Source of the DNA: Paracoccaceae bacterium
Lineage (GTDB): Bacteria > Pseudomonadota > Alphaproteobacteria > Rhodobacterales > Rhodobacteraceae
Direction: 5' to 3'
Length of the DNA: 64,000 bases
Assembly (NCBI GenBank): GCA_024742405.1
Contig: JANSYP010000001.1
Location: 1,674,001 to 1,738,000 of the forward strand
The notes under the pieces are model-generated. The model did not search any database. It was not told the origin of the DNA and saw only the letters and a list, made by a program, of their open reading frames with translations. Position numbers and translations under genes: made by a program. This document shows, one piece after another, positions 1 through 9,513 of the stretch (the first letter of the stretch is position 1; each line of letters opens with the position of its first letter).

Positions 1-365
1 ACTCCGCCGATCCGGTCCTGTCCCATTTGTCCGACCATACCCTGATGATCTGGCTTCAGGGCACCGAGGCCCACACGGCAGACCTGATCCGCCGGTTCGA
101 TGCCGACCCCAAGCCGATGTACTACGAGCCCGGGTTCCTGCGCGCCGCCTGGCAAGCCTACGGAACCGAAACCGGTCAGAGCCCGGACCGCGTCGATCCC
201 GATGCCTTCGTCCGCTGGGCCTTTGCCCGTGCGCTGGCGCACCGACAGCCGCGCTATGCTGCGATAGCCGAGAATTGGGGGCTTACGATCCCGGCCGATA
301 CGGTGATCGGGATCCAGGATGCCGCGGGTTTCGAACAGGTGATTGCCGCGGCCCTTGCGGCCTGA
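1..365 (+). CDS. C-terminal part of a probable P-loop ATPase/kinase-like protein (start outside window)
   Basis: An open frame runs in from the left edge and stops at 365. About 120 residues are visible, starting with [20 protein letters not shown]. No Walker motif lies in this part. The piece resembles, from memory, the C-terminal region of a roseobacter protein annotated as an ATPase, with the recognisable stretches [32 protein letters not shown] and [12 protein letters not shown]. The function is unknown. It lies 46 bases upstream of metA on the same strand. The nearest in-window initiation codon is a TTG at 27, but the frame is open to the edge, so the true start is outside. Confidence 0.5.
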   Translation, partial: SADPVLSHLSDHTLMIWLQGTEAHTADLIRRFDADPKPMYYEPGFLRAAWQAYGTETGQSPDRVDPDAFVRWAFARALAHRQPRYAAIAENWGLTIPADTVIGIQDAAGFEQVIAAALAA

Positions 366-411
366 GCCGCGCCGCCATATCTGTCGCGACACGCTGAAGC
401 GAGACGGACCG

Positions 412-1335
412 ATGCCCATCAAGATCCCCGCCGACCTGCCCGCCTTTGACGTGCTCGACCGCGAGGGCGTAATGGTGATGTCGGAGCTGATGGCCGCACG
501 GCAGGATATCCGGCCGCTGCGCATCGGGCTGCTGAACCTGATGCCCAAGAAGATCGTCACCGAGACGCAATTCGCCCGGCTGATCGGTGCGACGCCGCTG
601 CAGATCGACCTGACGCTGATCCGGATGACGGAGCACCAGTCCAAGACCACCGCCGCCGCGCATATGGAGGCCTTCTACCGCACCTTCGACGAGGTTCGGG
701 ACCAGAAGTTCGACGGTCTGATCATCACCGGTGCGCCCATCGAGCATCTGCCTTATGAAGACGTGACCTATTGGGACGAGCTGCGCCGCATCTTCGACTG
801 GACCCAAACCCACGTGCAATCGACCTTCGGCGTCTGCTGGGGTGGCATGGCGATGCTCTACCATTTTCACGGCATCGACAAATACATGCTGCCCGCCAAG
901 ATGTTCGGCTGTTACCGTCAGGCCAATCTCGCGCCGGCATCGCCCTTCCTGCGTGGTTTTGCCGATGACTTCCTGATCCCGGTCAGTCGCTGGACCGACG
1001 TACGCCAGGACGACATCGCGGACCGGTCGGACTTCGGTCTGCGCACACTGCTGGGCAGCGACGATACCGGGCCCTGTCTGGTTGAGGATCCCAATCACCG
1101 CGCGCTCTATATCTTCAACCATTTCGAATATGACAGCGACACGCTGAAACAGGAGTTCGACCGCGATCTGGAAGCCGGTGTGGAGATTACGCTTCCCCGA
1201 AATTACTTTCCCCATGACGATCCGGCGCAACCGCCGCGCAACGGCTGGCGCAGCCACGCGCATCTTCTATATGGCAATTGGATCAACGAGATTTACCAAA
1301 CAACACCCTATGATCTGAATGCTATCGGCACCTAG
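412..1335 (+). CDS. metA: MetA-type homoserine O-acyltransferase, predicted acetyl-CoA specific
   Basis: Transfers an acyl group to homoserine, the first committed step of methionine synthesis; cytoplasmic. The 307-residue protein has the usual MetA length. The catalytic cysteine is Cys142 in [10 protein letters not shown], and the His-Glu pair is His237 and Glu239 in IFNHFEYD. Residue 111, in TGAPIEHL, is Glu. In characterised MetA enzymes Glu111 goes with acetyl-CoA use and Gly111 (as in E. coli) with succinyl-CoA use, so this is probably a homoserine O-acetyltransferase despite its MetA fold. The ATG at 412 follows a GAGACGG ribosome-binding sequence; an in-frame ATG at 343 would add 23 unrelated residues and overlap the upstream gene. 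The end overlaps the next gene by 17 bases. Confidence 0.93.
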   Translation: MPIKIPADLPAFDVLDREGVMVMSELMAARQDIRPLRIGLLNLMPKKIVTETQFARLIGATPLQIDLTLIRMTEHQSKTTAAAHMEAFYRTFDEVRDQKFDGLIITGAPIEHLPYEDVTYWDELRRIFDWTQTHVQSTFGVCWGGMAMLYHFHGIDKYMLPAKMFGCYRQANLAPASPFLRGFADDFLIPVSRWTDVRQDDIADRSDFGLRTLLGSDDTGPCLVEDPNHRALYIFNHFEYDSDTLKQEFDRDLEAGVEITLPRNYFPHDDPAQPPRNGWRSHAHLLYGNWINEIYQTTPYDLNAIGT

Positions 1336-2326
1336 CCTCTTTGCCGCTGCTGCGGTTGGTCTCAGCCTCGCCGGGGGGCTGACGGTGCAGCAGCGTGCCG
1401 CGCGCGCCGAGGCCGCTGCAGAGGCCGCCTATCCCGCGACCGGGCGCATCATCGAGGTCGAAGGGCGGCGCGTGCACGCCCACACCGAAGGCAGCGGTCC
1501 GGACCTCGTGATCCTGCATGGCGCGAGCGGCAATACGCGCGACTACACCATGGATTTCGTGGGCCGGCTTACCGACCGCTACCGCACTACAGTGTTCGAC
1601 AGACCCGGCTTTGGCTGGACGGACCGCGCGCCGGGCTATGGCGGCCCCTATGACACACGCGCCGAAAGCCCGCGGGAGCAGGCAAGGATGCTGCGCGCGG
1701 CGGCCCAGGAACTGGGTATCGAAAGACCCATTCTGATGGGCCATTCCTACGCTGGCACCGTCGCCTTGGCCTGGGCGCTGGAATACCCAGACGATCCGGC
1801 CGCAATCGTGATGGTCAGCGGTGTATCGAATCCCTGGCCGGGCAGCCTGGACCGTGTGCATTACATCAATTCTTCGGCCGCCGGCGCCGCGACGGTTGTA
1901 CCCCTGATCACCGCCCTCGCCGGACCGGACCAGGCCGCAGGTGTTCTCGGGCGCATCTTCGAGCCGCAAGCGCCGCCAGAAGACTACTATGTGCGGGGCG
2001 CGGTCCCCCTCGCCCTGCGCCGCCAGAGTCTGCGCACGAATGCCCGTCAGATCACCACGCTGCGCCCCCATGTCGTGGAGATGTCGCCGCACTACGGCAG
2101 CATCACCGCGCCGACCGAAATCATCCACGGGACCGAAGATATCATTGTGCCGCTTTCCGTGCATTCCGACCCGCTCAGCCGGCAGCTACCGAATGCGGTC
2201 CTGACCCCCTTGCCGGGCATCGGTCACATGCCGCACCATGCAGCACCTGAGGATGTGGTCGCCGCGATCGACCGCGCCGCGGCACGCGCCGCGGAACAGG
2301 CCGACTCGAACGTTAGATTGCGATAG
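1319..2326 (+). CDS. Alpha/beta-fold hydrolase with N-terminal membrane anchor or signal
   Basis: A 335-residue serine hydrolase of unknown substrate. Residues 1-25 form a hydrophobic Ala-rich segment that could be a signal peptide or anchor. The oxyanion region is LHGASG (about 66-71), the nucleophile is Ser143 in GHSYAG, and Asp274 in HGTEDIIVP and His303 in GIGHMPHH complete a plausible triad. The start overlaps the end of metA by 17 bases, suggesting co-transcription, but no link with methionine synthesis can be inferred from the sequence. Hydrolases with this layout include esterases, haloalkane dehalogenase-like and epoxide hydrolase-like enzymes, and the motifs do not decide between them. 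Confidence 0.82.
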   Translation: MLSAPSLFAAAAVGLSLAGGLTVQQRAARAEAAAEAAYPATGRIIEVEGRRVHAHTEGSGPDLVILHGASGNTRDYTMDFVGRLTDRYRTTVFDRPGFGWTDRAPGYGGPYDTRAESPREQARMLRAAAQELGIERPILMGHSYAGTVALAWALEYPDDPAAIVMVSGVSNPWPGSLDRVHYINSSAAGAATVVPLITALAGPDQAAGVLGRIFEPQAPPEDYYVRGAVPLALRRQSLRTNARQITTLRPHVVEMSPHYGSITAPTEIIHGTEDIIVPLSVHSDPLSRQLPNAVLTPLPGIGHMPHHAAPEDVVAAIDRAAARAAEQADSNVRLR

Positions 2327-2352
2327 ACCCGCGAGTGTCGTAAAATTGTAAC

Positions 2353-3237
2353 ATGAGCCATCATAAGCAGCCCTTACCCTTCGACGGCGCGGTTACGAAG
2401 TTCTTCGAAAAACACGCACCAAAAGACATCCGCAAGCAGATTGAAGCTGCCCAGAAACACGAGATCGTCTCTGACACGTTTCCCTACCAGGAACGCATGC
2501 CGAAGGATGCCTATCGGCCGTTGATGGAAAACCTGCAGACCGAGCTGGTCAAGTTCCAGTCCTGGGTGCGCAACACCGGCAATCGGGTGGTGATCCTGTT
2601 CGAAGGCCGCGATGCCAGCGGCAAGGGCGGGACGATCAAGCGGTTTCGCGAAAACCTAAACCCCCGCCGGGCACGGATCGTGGCGCTCACCAAACCGTCG
2701 GACCGCGAGCGTACGCAATTCTACTTTCAGCGCTACATGGAGCATATGCCTGCCGCCGGTGAAATCGTGCTCTTCGACCGGTCGTGGTACAATCGCGGCG
2801 TCGTGGAAAAGGTCTTTGGCTTTTGCACCGACGACGAACGCGAACGGTTCTTTCAGCAAGTCCCGGGATTTGAACGCGCGTTGGTGGAGGACGGGATCAA
2901 TCTTTTCAAGCTCTGGCTCAATGTCGGACAGGCCGAACAGATCCGCAGGTTTCTTGCGCGCGAAAAAGATCCTCTGAAACAGTGGAAGCTGTCGCAGATC
3001 GATATCGAGGGGCTCGAGCGGTGGGACGCCTACTCCAGCGCCATTCAAGAGACTTTTGCCCGAAGCCATGGCAACACGGCGCCCTGGACGATCATCCGCT
3101 CCGACGACAAGCGCCGGGCGCGGATCGCCGCAATCCAAAAGGTACTGTCGTCGGTCAGCTATACACGCCAGAATGTCGAGGTCGCCGCGCTGCCGGATCC
3201 GCATATATGCGGAGGTCCAGACCTCTGGCATGCCTAA
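2353..3237 (+). CDS. ppk2: Polyphosphate kinase 2 (PPK2 family)
   Basis: Transfers phosphate between polyphosphate and nucleoside diphosphates, usually to make GTP or ATP from polyphosphate; cytoplasmic. The 294-residue length fits a single-domain class I PPK2. The Walker A loop GRDASGKGGT lies at about 85-94, the Walker B-like segment IVLFDRSWYNRGVVE follows at 138-152 with Asp142, and the helical lid with KLWLNV and REKDPLKQWKLS comes after. The stop codon overlaps the start of the TetR gene by 8 bases and the last 40 bases hold several palindromes, so the two genes are likely linked in expression. Nucleotide preference (GDP or ADP) cannot be read from the sequence. Confidence 0.92.
   Translation: MSHHKQPLPFDGAVTKFFEKHAPKDIRKQIEAAQKHEIVSDTFPYQERMPKDAYRPLMENLQTELVKFQSWVRNTGNRVVILFEGRDASGKGGTIKRFRENLNPRRARIVALTKPSDRERTQFYFQRYMEHMPAAGEIVLFDRSWYNRGVVEKVFGFCTDDERERFFQQVPGFERALVEDGINLFKLWLNVGQAEQIRRFLAREKDPLKQWKLSQIDIEGLERWDAYSSAIQETFARSHGNTAPWTIIRSDDKRRARIAAIQKVLSSVSYTRQNVEVAALPDPHICGGPDLWHA
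3199..3234. promoter_or_regulatory. Palindrome cluster at the ppk2/tetR junction, candidate operator
   Basis: Within the last codons of ppk2 and just before the TetR start lie a perfect 14-bp palindrome CCGCATATATGCGG (3199-3212), the interleaved dyads GAGGT-N4-ACCTC and CCAGA-N2-TCTGG (about 3212-3228), and GGCATGCC (3227-3234) spanning the TetR ATG. The GGAGGT ribosome-binding sequence of the regulator lies inside the second dyad. Binding by the encoded TetR protein (autoregulation) or masking of the ribosome-binding site is an inference; the palindromes themselves are directly visible. Confidence 0.45.
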
Positions 3238-3847
3238 ACGCGGGTACCACCATGGGAACCTGCGCCAGGCCCTCGTCGATGCAGCACTGGAGCTGATTGC
3301 CGACAAGGGTCCCCAGGGGTTCACACTCTCCGAAGCTGCCAAGCGCGCAGGTGTCACGCCCGCCGCAGTCTATCGGCATTTCGAAGGCCGCGAAGACCTG
3401 ATCGCCGAAATCGCGCGTCAGGGCTACGAGATCTTCGCGGACCTGATGGACTATGCGTTCGATGACGGGAAGCCCTCGGCGATGGCGGCCTTCGAGTCGA
3501 CGGGCCGCGCCTATCTGGCCTTTGCAAGGAAGTATCCCGGCCACTACGTGGCGATGTTCGAGAGCGGCGTGTCGGTCAACCGCACGCCCGAGCTTGCCAC
3601 AGCGGCCGCACGCGCACGGGGAGTTCTGGAGGCCGCTGCAGAGGCGCTGTCGGAGCATATCCCACCCGAAAAACGCCCGCCTCCGGCGATGTTTTCGGCC
3701 CACATATGGGCGATGAGCCACGGTGTGGTGGAACTCTACGCCCGCGGGGCCCCCGGCCGTCAGACACCGTTTCCACCCGAGGACCTGTTGGAGACCGGCA
3801 TCGGCATCTATCTGCGCGGTCTGGGGCTCATCGCGCCGGACGGTTAG
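3230..3847 (+). CDS. TetR/AcrR-family transcriptional regulator
   Basis: A 205-residue regulator. The N-terminal helix-turn-helix is clear: LSEAAKRAGVTPAAVYRHF at about 36-54, preceded by a helix starting with the basic MPKRGYHHGNLRQ. The C-terminal ligand domain carries YLAFARKYPGHYVAMFESG, typical of the WHG-type TetR C-terminal domain. The ATG at 3230 follows GGAGGT and overlaps the ppk2 stop; upstream in-frame starts lie inside ppk2 and are unlikely. Palindromes directly upstream are candidate binding sites. The effector is unknown. The gene points toward the lysE-type gene, which is convergent. Confidence 0.9.
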   Translation: MPKRGYHHGNLRQALVDAALELIADKGPQGFTLSEAAKRAGVTPAAVYRHFEGREDLIAEIARQGYEIFADLMDYAFDDGKPSAMAAFESTGRAYLAFARKYPGHYVAMFESGVSVNRTPELATAAARARGVLEAAAEALSEHIPPEKRPPPAMFSAHIWAMSHGVVELYARGAPGRQTPFPPEDLLETGIGIYLRGLGLIAPDG

Positions 3848-3868
3848 GGCTGCAGAACGCCCAGCGGC

Positions 3869-4507
3869 TCAGACGTTCGGGCGATAGCTCGCGAGCTTCC
3901 AGCCGAACCCGATGAACACGACGCCCGTCACGGCCTGGAGCCGGCGCTGGAATGCGCCGTTGCGCGCCATCGCGGTGAGGCTGGCAAACAACACGACCAT
4001 CGCGCCGAACCAAAGCGCGTTGAGGATCGAATGGACAGAAACGAGCAGGAAGGACGACAGCATCGAGGTCTCGCCGACCGAGATGAATTGCGGAAACGCC
4101 GCAAGGTAGAACATGGACACCTTGGGATTGAGCGCGTTGGTCAGCAGGCCTTCGCCGTAAGCTTTGCGGAGCGTTCTCTGCCGCTTTGCCGGTGTCACTT
4201 TTTTGGGCGCCTCGAAGCCCTTGTATGCCGAATAGAGCGCCTTGACCCCGATCCAGCACAGATAGGCCGCGCCAAGATACTTCACGATGGCAAAGACTGT
4301 CGCTGATTGCACCAGAAGGATCGAAATCCCAAGCACCGACAATGCACCGTGCAGGTAGAAGGCCGTCACAAACCCAGCCACATTCGCGAACCCGGCCCGC
4401 CGTCCCGAAGTCGGGACGGTCCGCGCGATCAGGACGCCGTTCGGCCCCGGAGAGATGACAAGCAACGATGCGACAAAGGCAAATGCCGCGATGTCCGACC
4501 ACTCCAT
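3869..4507 (-). CDS. LysE/RhtB-family amino-acid exporter
   Basis: A 212-residue inner-membrane protein with about six hydrophobic segments. The N-terminus SLLVISPGPNGVLIARTVPTSG carries the conserved PGP motif of the LysE/RhtB translocator family, and NALNPKVSMFYLAAFPQFI is the second family signature. Family members export amino acids or homoserine lactones; the substrate here cannot be assigned. It is convergent with the TetR gene, 21 bases apart, and is separated from secF by about 140 bases. Confidence 0.88.
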   Translation of the reverse strand: MEWSDIAAFAFVASLLVISPGPNGVLIARTVPTSGRRAGFANVAGFVTAFYLHGALSVLGISILLVQSATVFAIVKYLGAAYLCWIGVKALYSAYKGFEAPKKVTPAKRQRTLRKAYGEGLLTNALNPKVSMFYLAAFPQFISVGETSMLSSFLLVSVHSILNALWFGAMVVLFASLTAMARNGAFQRRLQAVTGVVFIGFGWKLASYRPNV

Positions 4508-4647
4508 GGCGCTGTTCCCCGATCTTCAGTCTCACCTGAGATGCCACGCAGGACGGGTCCGACACAACAGGACGCTCCACGAGCGTCTCGGCCGCGTCCG
4601 AGCGACGACACGAGACCAGCGTAATCACCCCATGCGCGACCGCGTGC

Positions 4648-5619
4648 TCAGGCGTCGACGTCGCCGAACTGGGTTCCAGCGTTGGGATCGGATTTCGACC
4701 AGTCCCGCTTGACCCCGAAGAAAAGAAGGATCGCAGACGCCACGAAGACCGACGAATAGGTGCCGATCACCACCCCCCAGATCATCGCGAAGACAAAGCC
4801 GCGGATCACGTCGCCGCCCAGCACAAAGAGCGAAATCAGCGCCAGAAGGGTCGTGACGCTTGTCATCACCGTCCGGCTCAGGGTTTCGTTGATCGACAGG
4901 TTCAGCACCTCGACCAGTGGGGTCTTCTTGAATTTCCTCAGGTTCTCGCGCACCCGGTCAAAGACCACGACCGTATCGTTGAGTGAGTACCCCACGATGG
5001 TCAGCAACGCCGCGATGATGGCCAGGTCGAACTTGATCTGCAGCAGACTGAAGATGCCGATGGTCAGCACGATATCATGGAGCAACGCCGCGACGGCTCC
5101 AAGACTGAACTGCCACTCGAAGCGAAGCCAGATATAGACAAGCACCGCCCCGATCGCGAGCACCACAGCGAGGATCGCGGTCTGCACCAGCTCGCCCGAC
5201 ACTTTTGGACCGACACTTTCAACACTGGGAAAGGCTATGTCCGGATCGATCTCCTGCAACGCCGCTTCGACCGCGTTCACCGTCTCCACCGCCACGCTCG
5301 CGTCGCCGTCGCCCTGGGCCTCGATGCGAATCTGAGCGACATTCTGGTCTGGCCGGAAGGTCGGATCGAACACTTCGGTGATCGACACATCCCCGAGATC
5401 GAGAGGGTCGATGGCATCGCGGTAGGCGCCCACATCGATCTGAACAGCACTTTCGGTTCTGATCGTGGTGCCACCCCGGAAATCGATCCCGAAATTCAGC
5501 CCCATCGAGAAAAACAGGATGATCGAGATCAACATCGCGATCACGGACGCGCCGAAGGTGACGCGCAAGTGGCGGAAAAAGTCCCAGTTGGTTTGCTCAG
5601 GCACCAGTTTCAGCCGCAT
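4648..5619 (-). CDS. secF: Protein translocase subunit SecF
   Basis: Forms the SecDF complex with SecD, which uses the proton gradient to pull exported proteins out of SecYEG on the periplasmic side. The 323-residue protein has one N-terminal membrane segment (about 19-40), the signature FGIDFRGGT, a periplasmic domain, and five more C-terminal segments with YSLNDTVVVFDRVRENLRK, the SecD/F family motif. The ATG at 5619 shares one base with the stop of the upstream gene (TGATG), indicating translational coupling; a longer frame to 5769 would overlap that gene heavily and was rejected. Confidence 0.95.
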   Translation of the reverse strand: MRLKLVPEQTNWDFFRHLRVTFGASVIAMLISIILFFSMGLNFGIDFRGGTTIRTESAVQIDVGAYRDAIDPLDLGDVSITEVFDPTFRPDQNVAQIRIEAQGDGDASVAVETVNAVEAALQEIDPDIAFPSVESVGPKVSGELVQTAILAVVLAIGAVLVYIWLRFEWQFSLGAVAALLHDIVLTIGIFSLLQIKFDLAIIAALLTIVGYSLNDTVVVFDRVRENLRKFKKTPLVEVLNLSINETLSRTVMTSVTTLLALISLFVLGGDVIRGFVFAMIWGVVIGTYSSVFVASAILLFFGVKRDWSKSDPNAGTQFGDVDA

Positions 5620-5981
5620 CACACGTGTCCTCTTCGCTCGGCCAGGGCCTTTTTTGCATCCTGCAGCATGCGTCGCAGTGTCAGTGTCTCTTCGCCCGAT
5701 GTCATCGCGATCCGCTTGAGCAACGGGACGTCCTCGTTGCGCCAGAATTCGACACCCACGTCGTCGCACCAGCGCAACAACGCGACAAGTTTTTCCAGTT
5801 CCGCGTCGACGAACTGATCATGGTCCGGATCGCCGGGATCGAGCGGCACCGCCGCACTGCGCAGCGCCTCTGTCACGATCCAGTCCGGCAGAACAGCATC
5901 CGGTCCGGCCTGCGCGATGGCGCATTCGCCAGGAGCAGCGGAGGCGGGCCGGTTCCCCGGCGCGAGGCGCCGGTCGTTCAT
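5619..5981 (-). CDS. Unknown 120-residue protein encoded between secD and secF
   Basis: A small soluble protein not recognised as a named family. The first 30 residues are Ala/Pro-rich and probably flexible. The rest is charged and helical, with DAELEKLVALLRWCDDVGVE (61-80 region), WRNEDVPLLKRIAMTSGEE and a basic C-terminal helix. There is no signal peptide or membrane segment. Its start overlaps the secD stop by 4 bases (ATGA) and its stop overlaps the secF start by one base, so the ribosome would pass through all three cistrons. That arrangement argues that it is a real gene made in step with SecDF, but a role in secretion is only inference. Confidence 0.75.
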   Translation of the reverse strand: MNDRRLAPGNRPASAAPGECAIAQAGPDAVLPDWIVTEALRSAAVPLDPGDPDHDQFVDAELEKLVALLRWCDDVGVEFWRNEDVPLLKRIAMTSGEETLTLRRMLQDAKKALAERRGHV

Positions 5982-7645
5982 ACCGTTATGACTTTCGGAC
6001 GCTTGCGCTCATACCACGTGACGATGATGAGCCGCGTGACGTAGATCGCCGTGAACATCGACGTGAGGATGCCGAGTCCGAGCGTGATCGCGAAACCCCG
6101 CACCGGGCCGGAGCCCATCAGGAACAGGATCAGCGCGGTGATGAAGGTCGTGATATTGGCGTCAAGAATGGCCGACAGAGCCTTTTCATAACCAAGCTCG
6201 ATCGCACGCGCGGGACCTCGCGCCGTTTTCAGCTCTTCCTTGATCCGCTCGAAGATGAGCACATTGGCGTCCACGGCCATGCCGATGGTCAGCACGATAC
6301 CCGCGATCCCGGGCAATGTGAGCGTTGCCCCGATCAGGGACAACAAGCCGAAAATCATGCCGACATTCAGAATCAGCGCGACATTCGCGATCAGCCCGAA
6401 CCAGCCATAGCTCAGAGCCATGAAGACCAACACGGCGGCAAAGGCGACCAGACAGGCCACCTGCCCCGCCGCGATACTGTCCGCGCCAAGCTCCGGCCCG
6501 ATCGTGCGTTCCTCGAGAAACACCATCTCGGCAGGCAGTGCACCGGCGCGCAAAAGCACGGCCAGCTCGGTGCTTTCCTCAACCCCGAACTGTCCGGTGA
6601 TGATGCCCGAGCCGCCGGGAATGTGGCTCTGGATCACCGGGGCGCTGATCACCTGGTCGTCGAGCACGATGGCGAAGGGACTGCCGATATTTTCCGCCGT
6701 GTAGTCGCCGAACTTGCGCGCGCCCGACGGGTTGAACCGGAAATTCACCGCGGGACGCCCGTTCTGGTCGAAGGCAGGCTGCGCATCCACGAGTTCTTCG
6801 CCCGTGACGACCGCTCCGCGTTCCAACCGGTAAAACACTCCGGGCTCGTCCATAGACGCCACGATCAGCTCGCGCGGTCCGGGTTCCGTGTCGGCGCTCG
6901 CCGCGCGTCCGATCACGGGATGGAATGTCAGTTTTGCGGTCGTGCCGATCAGGCTCTTGAGCTCTTCGGCGCTGCCGATGCCCGGCACCTGGATCAGGAT
7001 ACGCCGTTCGCCCTGACGCTGGATGGTCGGCTCGCGGGTGCCGACCTCGTCGACCCGGCGGCGGATGATCTCGACCGACTGACGCATCGTGCGATCATCG
7101 GTGGCCTGCCGTTCCGCGTCCGACAGCGAAATCACAATATCCGGCCCTTCGTTGCGCACCGCGATATCGCTCGCTCCGACGCCCGTCAGCGACACGATGG
7201 GCCGCGCCAGATCCCGCACGACGGCGACGGCCCGGTCGACCTGGCCGGGCTCGCTGATCCGAATGCGCAGTTCGTCCGAAACACCGTCCTGGCGCCGGAT
7301 CGTCCCGATTTGCGCACGTTCGGCGCGCAGCGCGTTGCGCACCTCGGGCCACATGCCTTCCAGCCGGTCGGCATAGACGTCTTCGACGCTGACTTCGGCC
7401 AGCAGGTGCGCCCCGCCGCGCAGGTCGAGCCCGAGATTGACGATCGTGCTGGGCAGCCAGCTCGGCCACTCGGCACGCTCGGCCTCCTGTTCGGGACTTG
7501 CGCCTCCGCCCTGGGCCTCGATAGCGCGGACGGCGTCGTTATGCACCTCCACGCGCGAGTAAAAGGCGTTGGGCATGGCGAAGAGCAGTCCGGCCACAAC
7601 CACCGACCAGATCAGCACACGCTTCCACGTCGGAAACTGCAACAT
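5978..7645 (-). CDS. secD: Protein translocase subunit SecD
   Basis: Partner of SecF in the proton-driven SecDF translocase accessory complex of the inner membrane. The 555-residue length is typical of alphaproteobacterial SecD. The N-terminal membrane segment is at about 9-27; the periplasmic P1 domain starts with NLGLDLRGGAHLL, the SecD hallmark; the C-terminal membrane block holds GMAVDANVLIFERIKEEL. It is preceded by yajC 33 bases away and followed by the 120-residue gene with a 4-base overlap. The order yajC-secD-x-secF suggests one transcript. Confidence 0.96.
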   Translation of the reverse strand: MLQFPTWKRVLIWSVVVAGLLFAMPNAFYSRVEVHNDAVRAIEAQGGGASPEQEAERAEWPSWLPSTIVNLGLDLRGGAHLLAEVSVEDVYADRLEGMWPEVRNALRAERAQIGTIRRQDGVSDELRIRISEPGQVDRAVAVVRDLARPIVSLTGVGASDIAVRNEGPDIVISLSDAERQATDDRTMRQSVEIIRRRVDEVGTREPTIQRQGERRILIQVPGIGSAEELKSLIGTTAKLTFHPVIGRAASADTEPGPRELIVASMDEPGVFYRLERGAVVTGEELVDAQPAFDQNGRPAVNFRFNPSGARKFGDYTAENIGSPFAIVLDDQVISAPVIQSHIPGGSGIITGQFGVEESTELAVLLRAGALPAEMVFLEERTIGPELGADSIAAGQVACLVAFAAVLVFMALSYGWFGLIANVALILNVGMIFGLLSLIGATLTLPGIAGIVLTIGMAVDANVLIFERIKEELKTARGPARAIELGYEKALSAILDANITTFITALILFLMGSGPVRGFAITLGLGILTSMFTAIYVTRLIIVTWYERKRPKVITV

Positions 7646-7678
7646 CCGTTCAGGCCTCCTGCCCGGCGGTCCGGGAGA

Positions 7679-8002
7679 TCACGAGTTGGCGGGTTCAGTC
7701 TTGCTGAGAACCTGGACAATGGTGCTGCGGATCACGCGCACGCGCACGCCGTCGGCGATCTCGACCTCGAGCTCGCCCTCCTCATGCACCTTTGTCACCT
7801 TGGCCTTGATGCCGCCTTGCGTGATCACCTGGTCACCGCGGCGCAGCGCCTCCACCATCTTCTGGTGGTCCTTTGCCTTCTTCTGCTGCGGTCTGATCAG
7901 CAGGAAATACATGATCGCAAAGATCAGGATGAGGGGAATGAAGCTTGTGACGGCGCCCATGGCGTCTCCGCCGGCTTGAGCATAGGCTGGGGTGGCGAAC
8001 AT
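7679..8002 (-). CDS. yajC: Preprotein translocase subunit YajC
   Basis: A 107-residue inner-membrane protein associated with SecDF-YajC. It has one membrane helix (about 18-36, FIPLILIFAIMYFLLIRPQQ), followed by the family motif KKAKDHQKMVEALRRGDQV and a C-terminal beta domain. The ATG at 8002 gives the standard YajC N-terminus and follows an AGAGG ribosome-binding sequence; the longer open frame upstream is out-of-character low-complexity sequence and overlaps the divergent serS promoter region. It is the first gene of the yajC-secDF unit. Confidence 0.94.
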   Translation of the reverse strand: MFATPAYAQAGGDAMGAVTSFIPLILIFAIMYFLLIRPQQKKAKDHQKMVEALRRGDQVITQGGIKAKVTKVHEEGELEVEIADGVRVRVIRSTIVQVLSKTEPANS

Positions 8003-8220
8003 AGAGACCTCTTGTTTTCGGGCGCGCCTTCGCGCTCGGCATCGGTTTGGCGGCAACGTATGGACGCCAGCGGATGAACGCAAGCAACCGCAGCACAGCC
8101 GCAGGCCGCCATCGTCATCGCCCCGGGCCGGCCGCCGCGTCGTGCTCTGTTTCAAACGGTGCCTTTCCCCCTCGCGAGGAACGCGCAATAAGGACCGCAG
8201 GAGCAGGATCGGAACGGGCC

Positions 8221-9513
8221 ATGCATGACATTCGGATGATCCGGGACAACCCGGAAGCCTTTGACGCGGCAATGAAAAGGCGAGGCTTGGAGGGTTCAAG
8301 CTCCGCCATTCTCGCGCTGGACGCATCCCGTCGCGAAAAGATCGCGGCGGCCGAGGCGGCCCAGGCTGATCGCAATGCGGCCTCAAAACTGGTCGGTGCG
8401 GCCAAGGCCGCGGGCGACAACGCAGAATTTGAACGACTCAGGGCGCTGGTTTCCGCGAAGAAAGACGATATCGCGCGGCTCGAAACCGAGGCCAAAGCAC
8501 TCGACGACGAGCTTCGCACAGAATTGATGTCCCTGCCCAATATTCTGGCGGAGGACGTGCCAGAAGGCGCCGATGAGGATGACAATGCCGAGGCTCGCCG
8601 CTGGGGCAGCCCGCGCGAGTTTGCCTTCGCACCCAAGGAGCATTTTGAGCTTGCGGGGGTCCAGCCAGGCATGGATTTCGAGCTTGCCGCCAAGCTTTCG
8701 GGCGCGCGCTTCGTCGTGCTGTCCGGGGCGGTCGCCCGCATCCACCGTGCCCTCGCGCAGCTCATGCTCAACACCCATGTCGACGTGAACGGACTATCCG
8801 AAGTCTGGACACCGATTCTGGTGCGCGAAGAGATGATGTTCGGCACCGGCCAGCTGCCGAAATTCGGTGAAGACAGTTACCAGACCCGAGAGGGATGGTG
8901 GCTGGTTCCAACCGCCGAGGTGACTTTAACGAACCTCGTCAACGAGATGATAGTACAAGAAAATACTCTGCCGCACCGGTATGTCGCGCACACCCAGTGC
9001 TTTCGCTCCGAAGCAGGCAGCGCCGGTCGGGACACCGCTGGAATGCTGCGCCAGCACCAGTTCGAAAAGGTCGAGATGGTTTCGATCACCACGCCTGACA
9101 CCTCTGCGGAGGAACAGGCACGCATGACCCGCTGCGCCGAAGACATTCTGGAACGTCTCGAATTGCCCTATCGCACCATGGTGTTGTGCTCGGGCGATAC
9201 CGGCTTCGGCGCGCAGAAGACCCACGATCTGGAGGTCTGGCTGCCGGGTCAGGGCAAGTACCGCGAAATCAGCTCGGTATCCGTCTGCGGCGATTTTCAA
9301 GCCCGACGTATGAACGCGCGGTACCGGCCGGCGGAGGGCGGCAAACCCAAATTCGTGCACACGCTCAACGGATCCGGCCTCGCGGTCGGGCGGGCACTCA
9401 TCGCGGTGTTGGAAAACGGGCAGACCGAGGATGGTGGCGTGGTCTTGCCCGAGGCATTGCACCCGTACCTCGGAGGTCGCTCTACCCTCACATCGGACGG
9501 TGAACTGAAATGA
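8221..9513 (+). CDS. serS: Seryl-tRNA synthetase
   Basis: Charges tRNA-Ser with serine in the cytoplasm. The 430-residue protein has the N-terminal coiled-coil arm (about 30-105, rich in Ala, Glu, Lys and Arg), then the class II catalytic core. Motif 2 is visible as [20 protein letters not shown] and motif 3 as [16 protein letters not shown]. The TAEV and FGTGQLPKF stretches are also family signatures. The ATG at 8221 gives the conserved N-terminus [12 protein letters not shown]. It is divergent from yajC, with 218 bases between that must hold both promoters, and overlaps the next gene by 4 bases. Confidence 0.97.
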   Translation: MHDIRMIRDNPEAFDAAMKRRGLEGSSSAILALDASRREKIAAAEAAQADRNAASKLVGAAKAAGDNAEFERLRALVSAKKDDIARLETEAKALDDELRTELMSLPNILAEDVPEGADEDDNAEARRWGSPREFAFAPKEHFELAGVQPGMDFELAAKLSGARFVVLSGAVARIHRALAQLMLNTHVDVNGLSEVWTPILVREEMMFGTGQLPKFGEDSYQTREGWWLVPTAEVTLTNLVNEMIVQENTLPHRYVAHTQCFRSEAGSAGRDTAGMLRQHQFEKVEMVSITTPDTSAEEQARMTRCAEDILERLELPYRTMVLCSGDTGFGAQKTHDLEVWLPGQGKYREISSVSVCGDFQARRMNARYRPAEGGKPKFVHTLNGSGLAVGRALIAVLENGQTEDGGVVLPEALHPYLGGRSTLTSDGELK

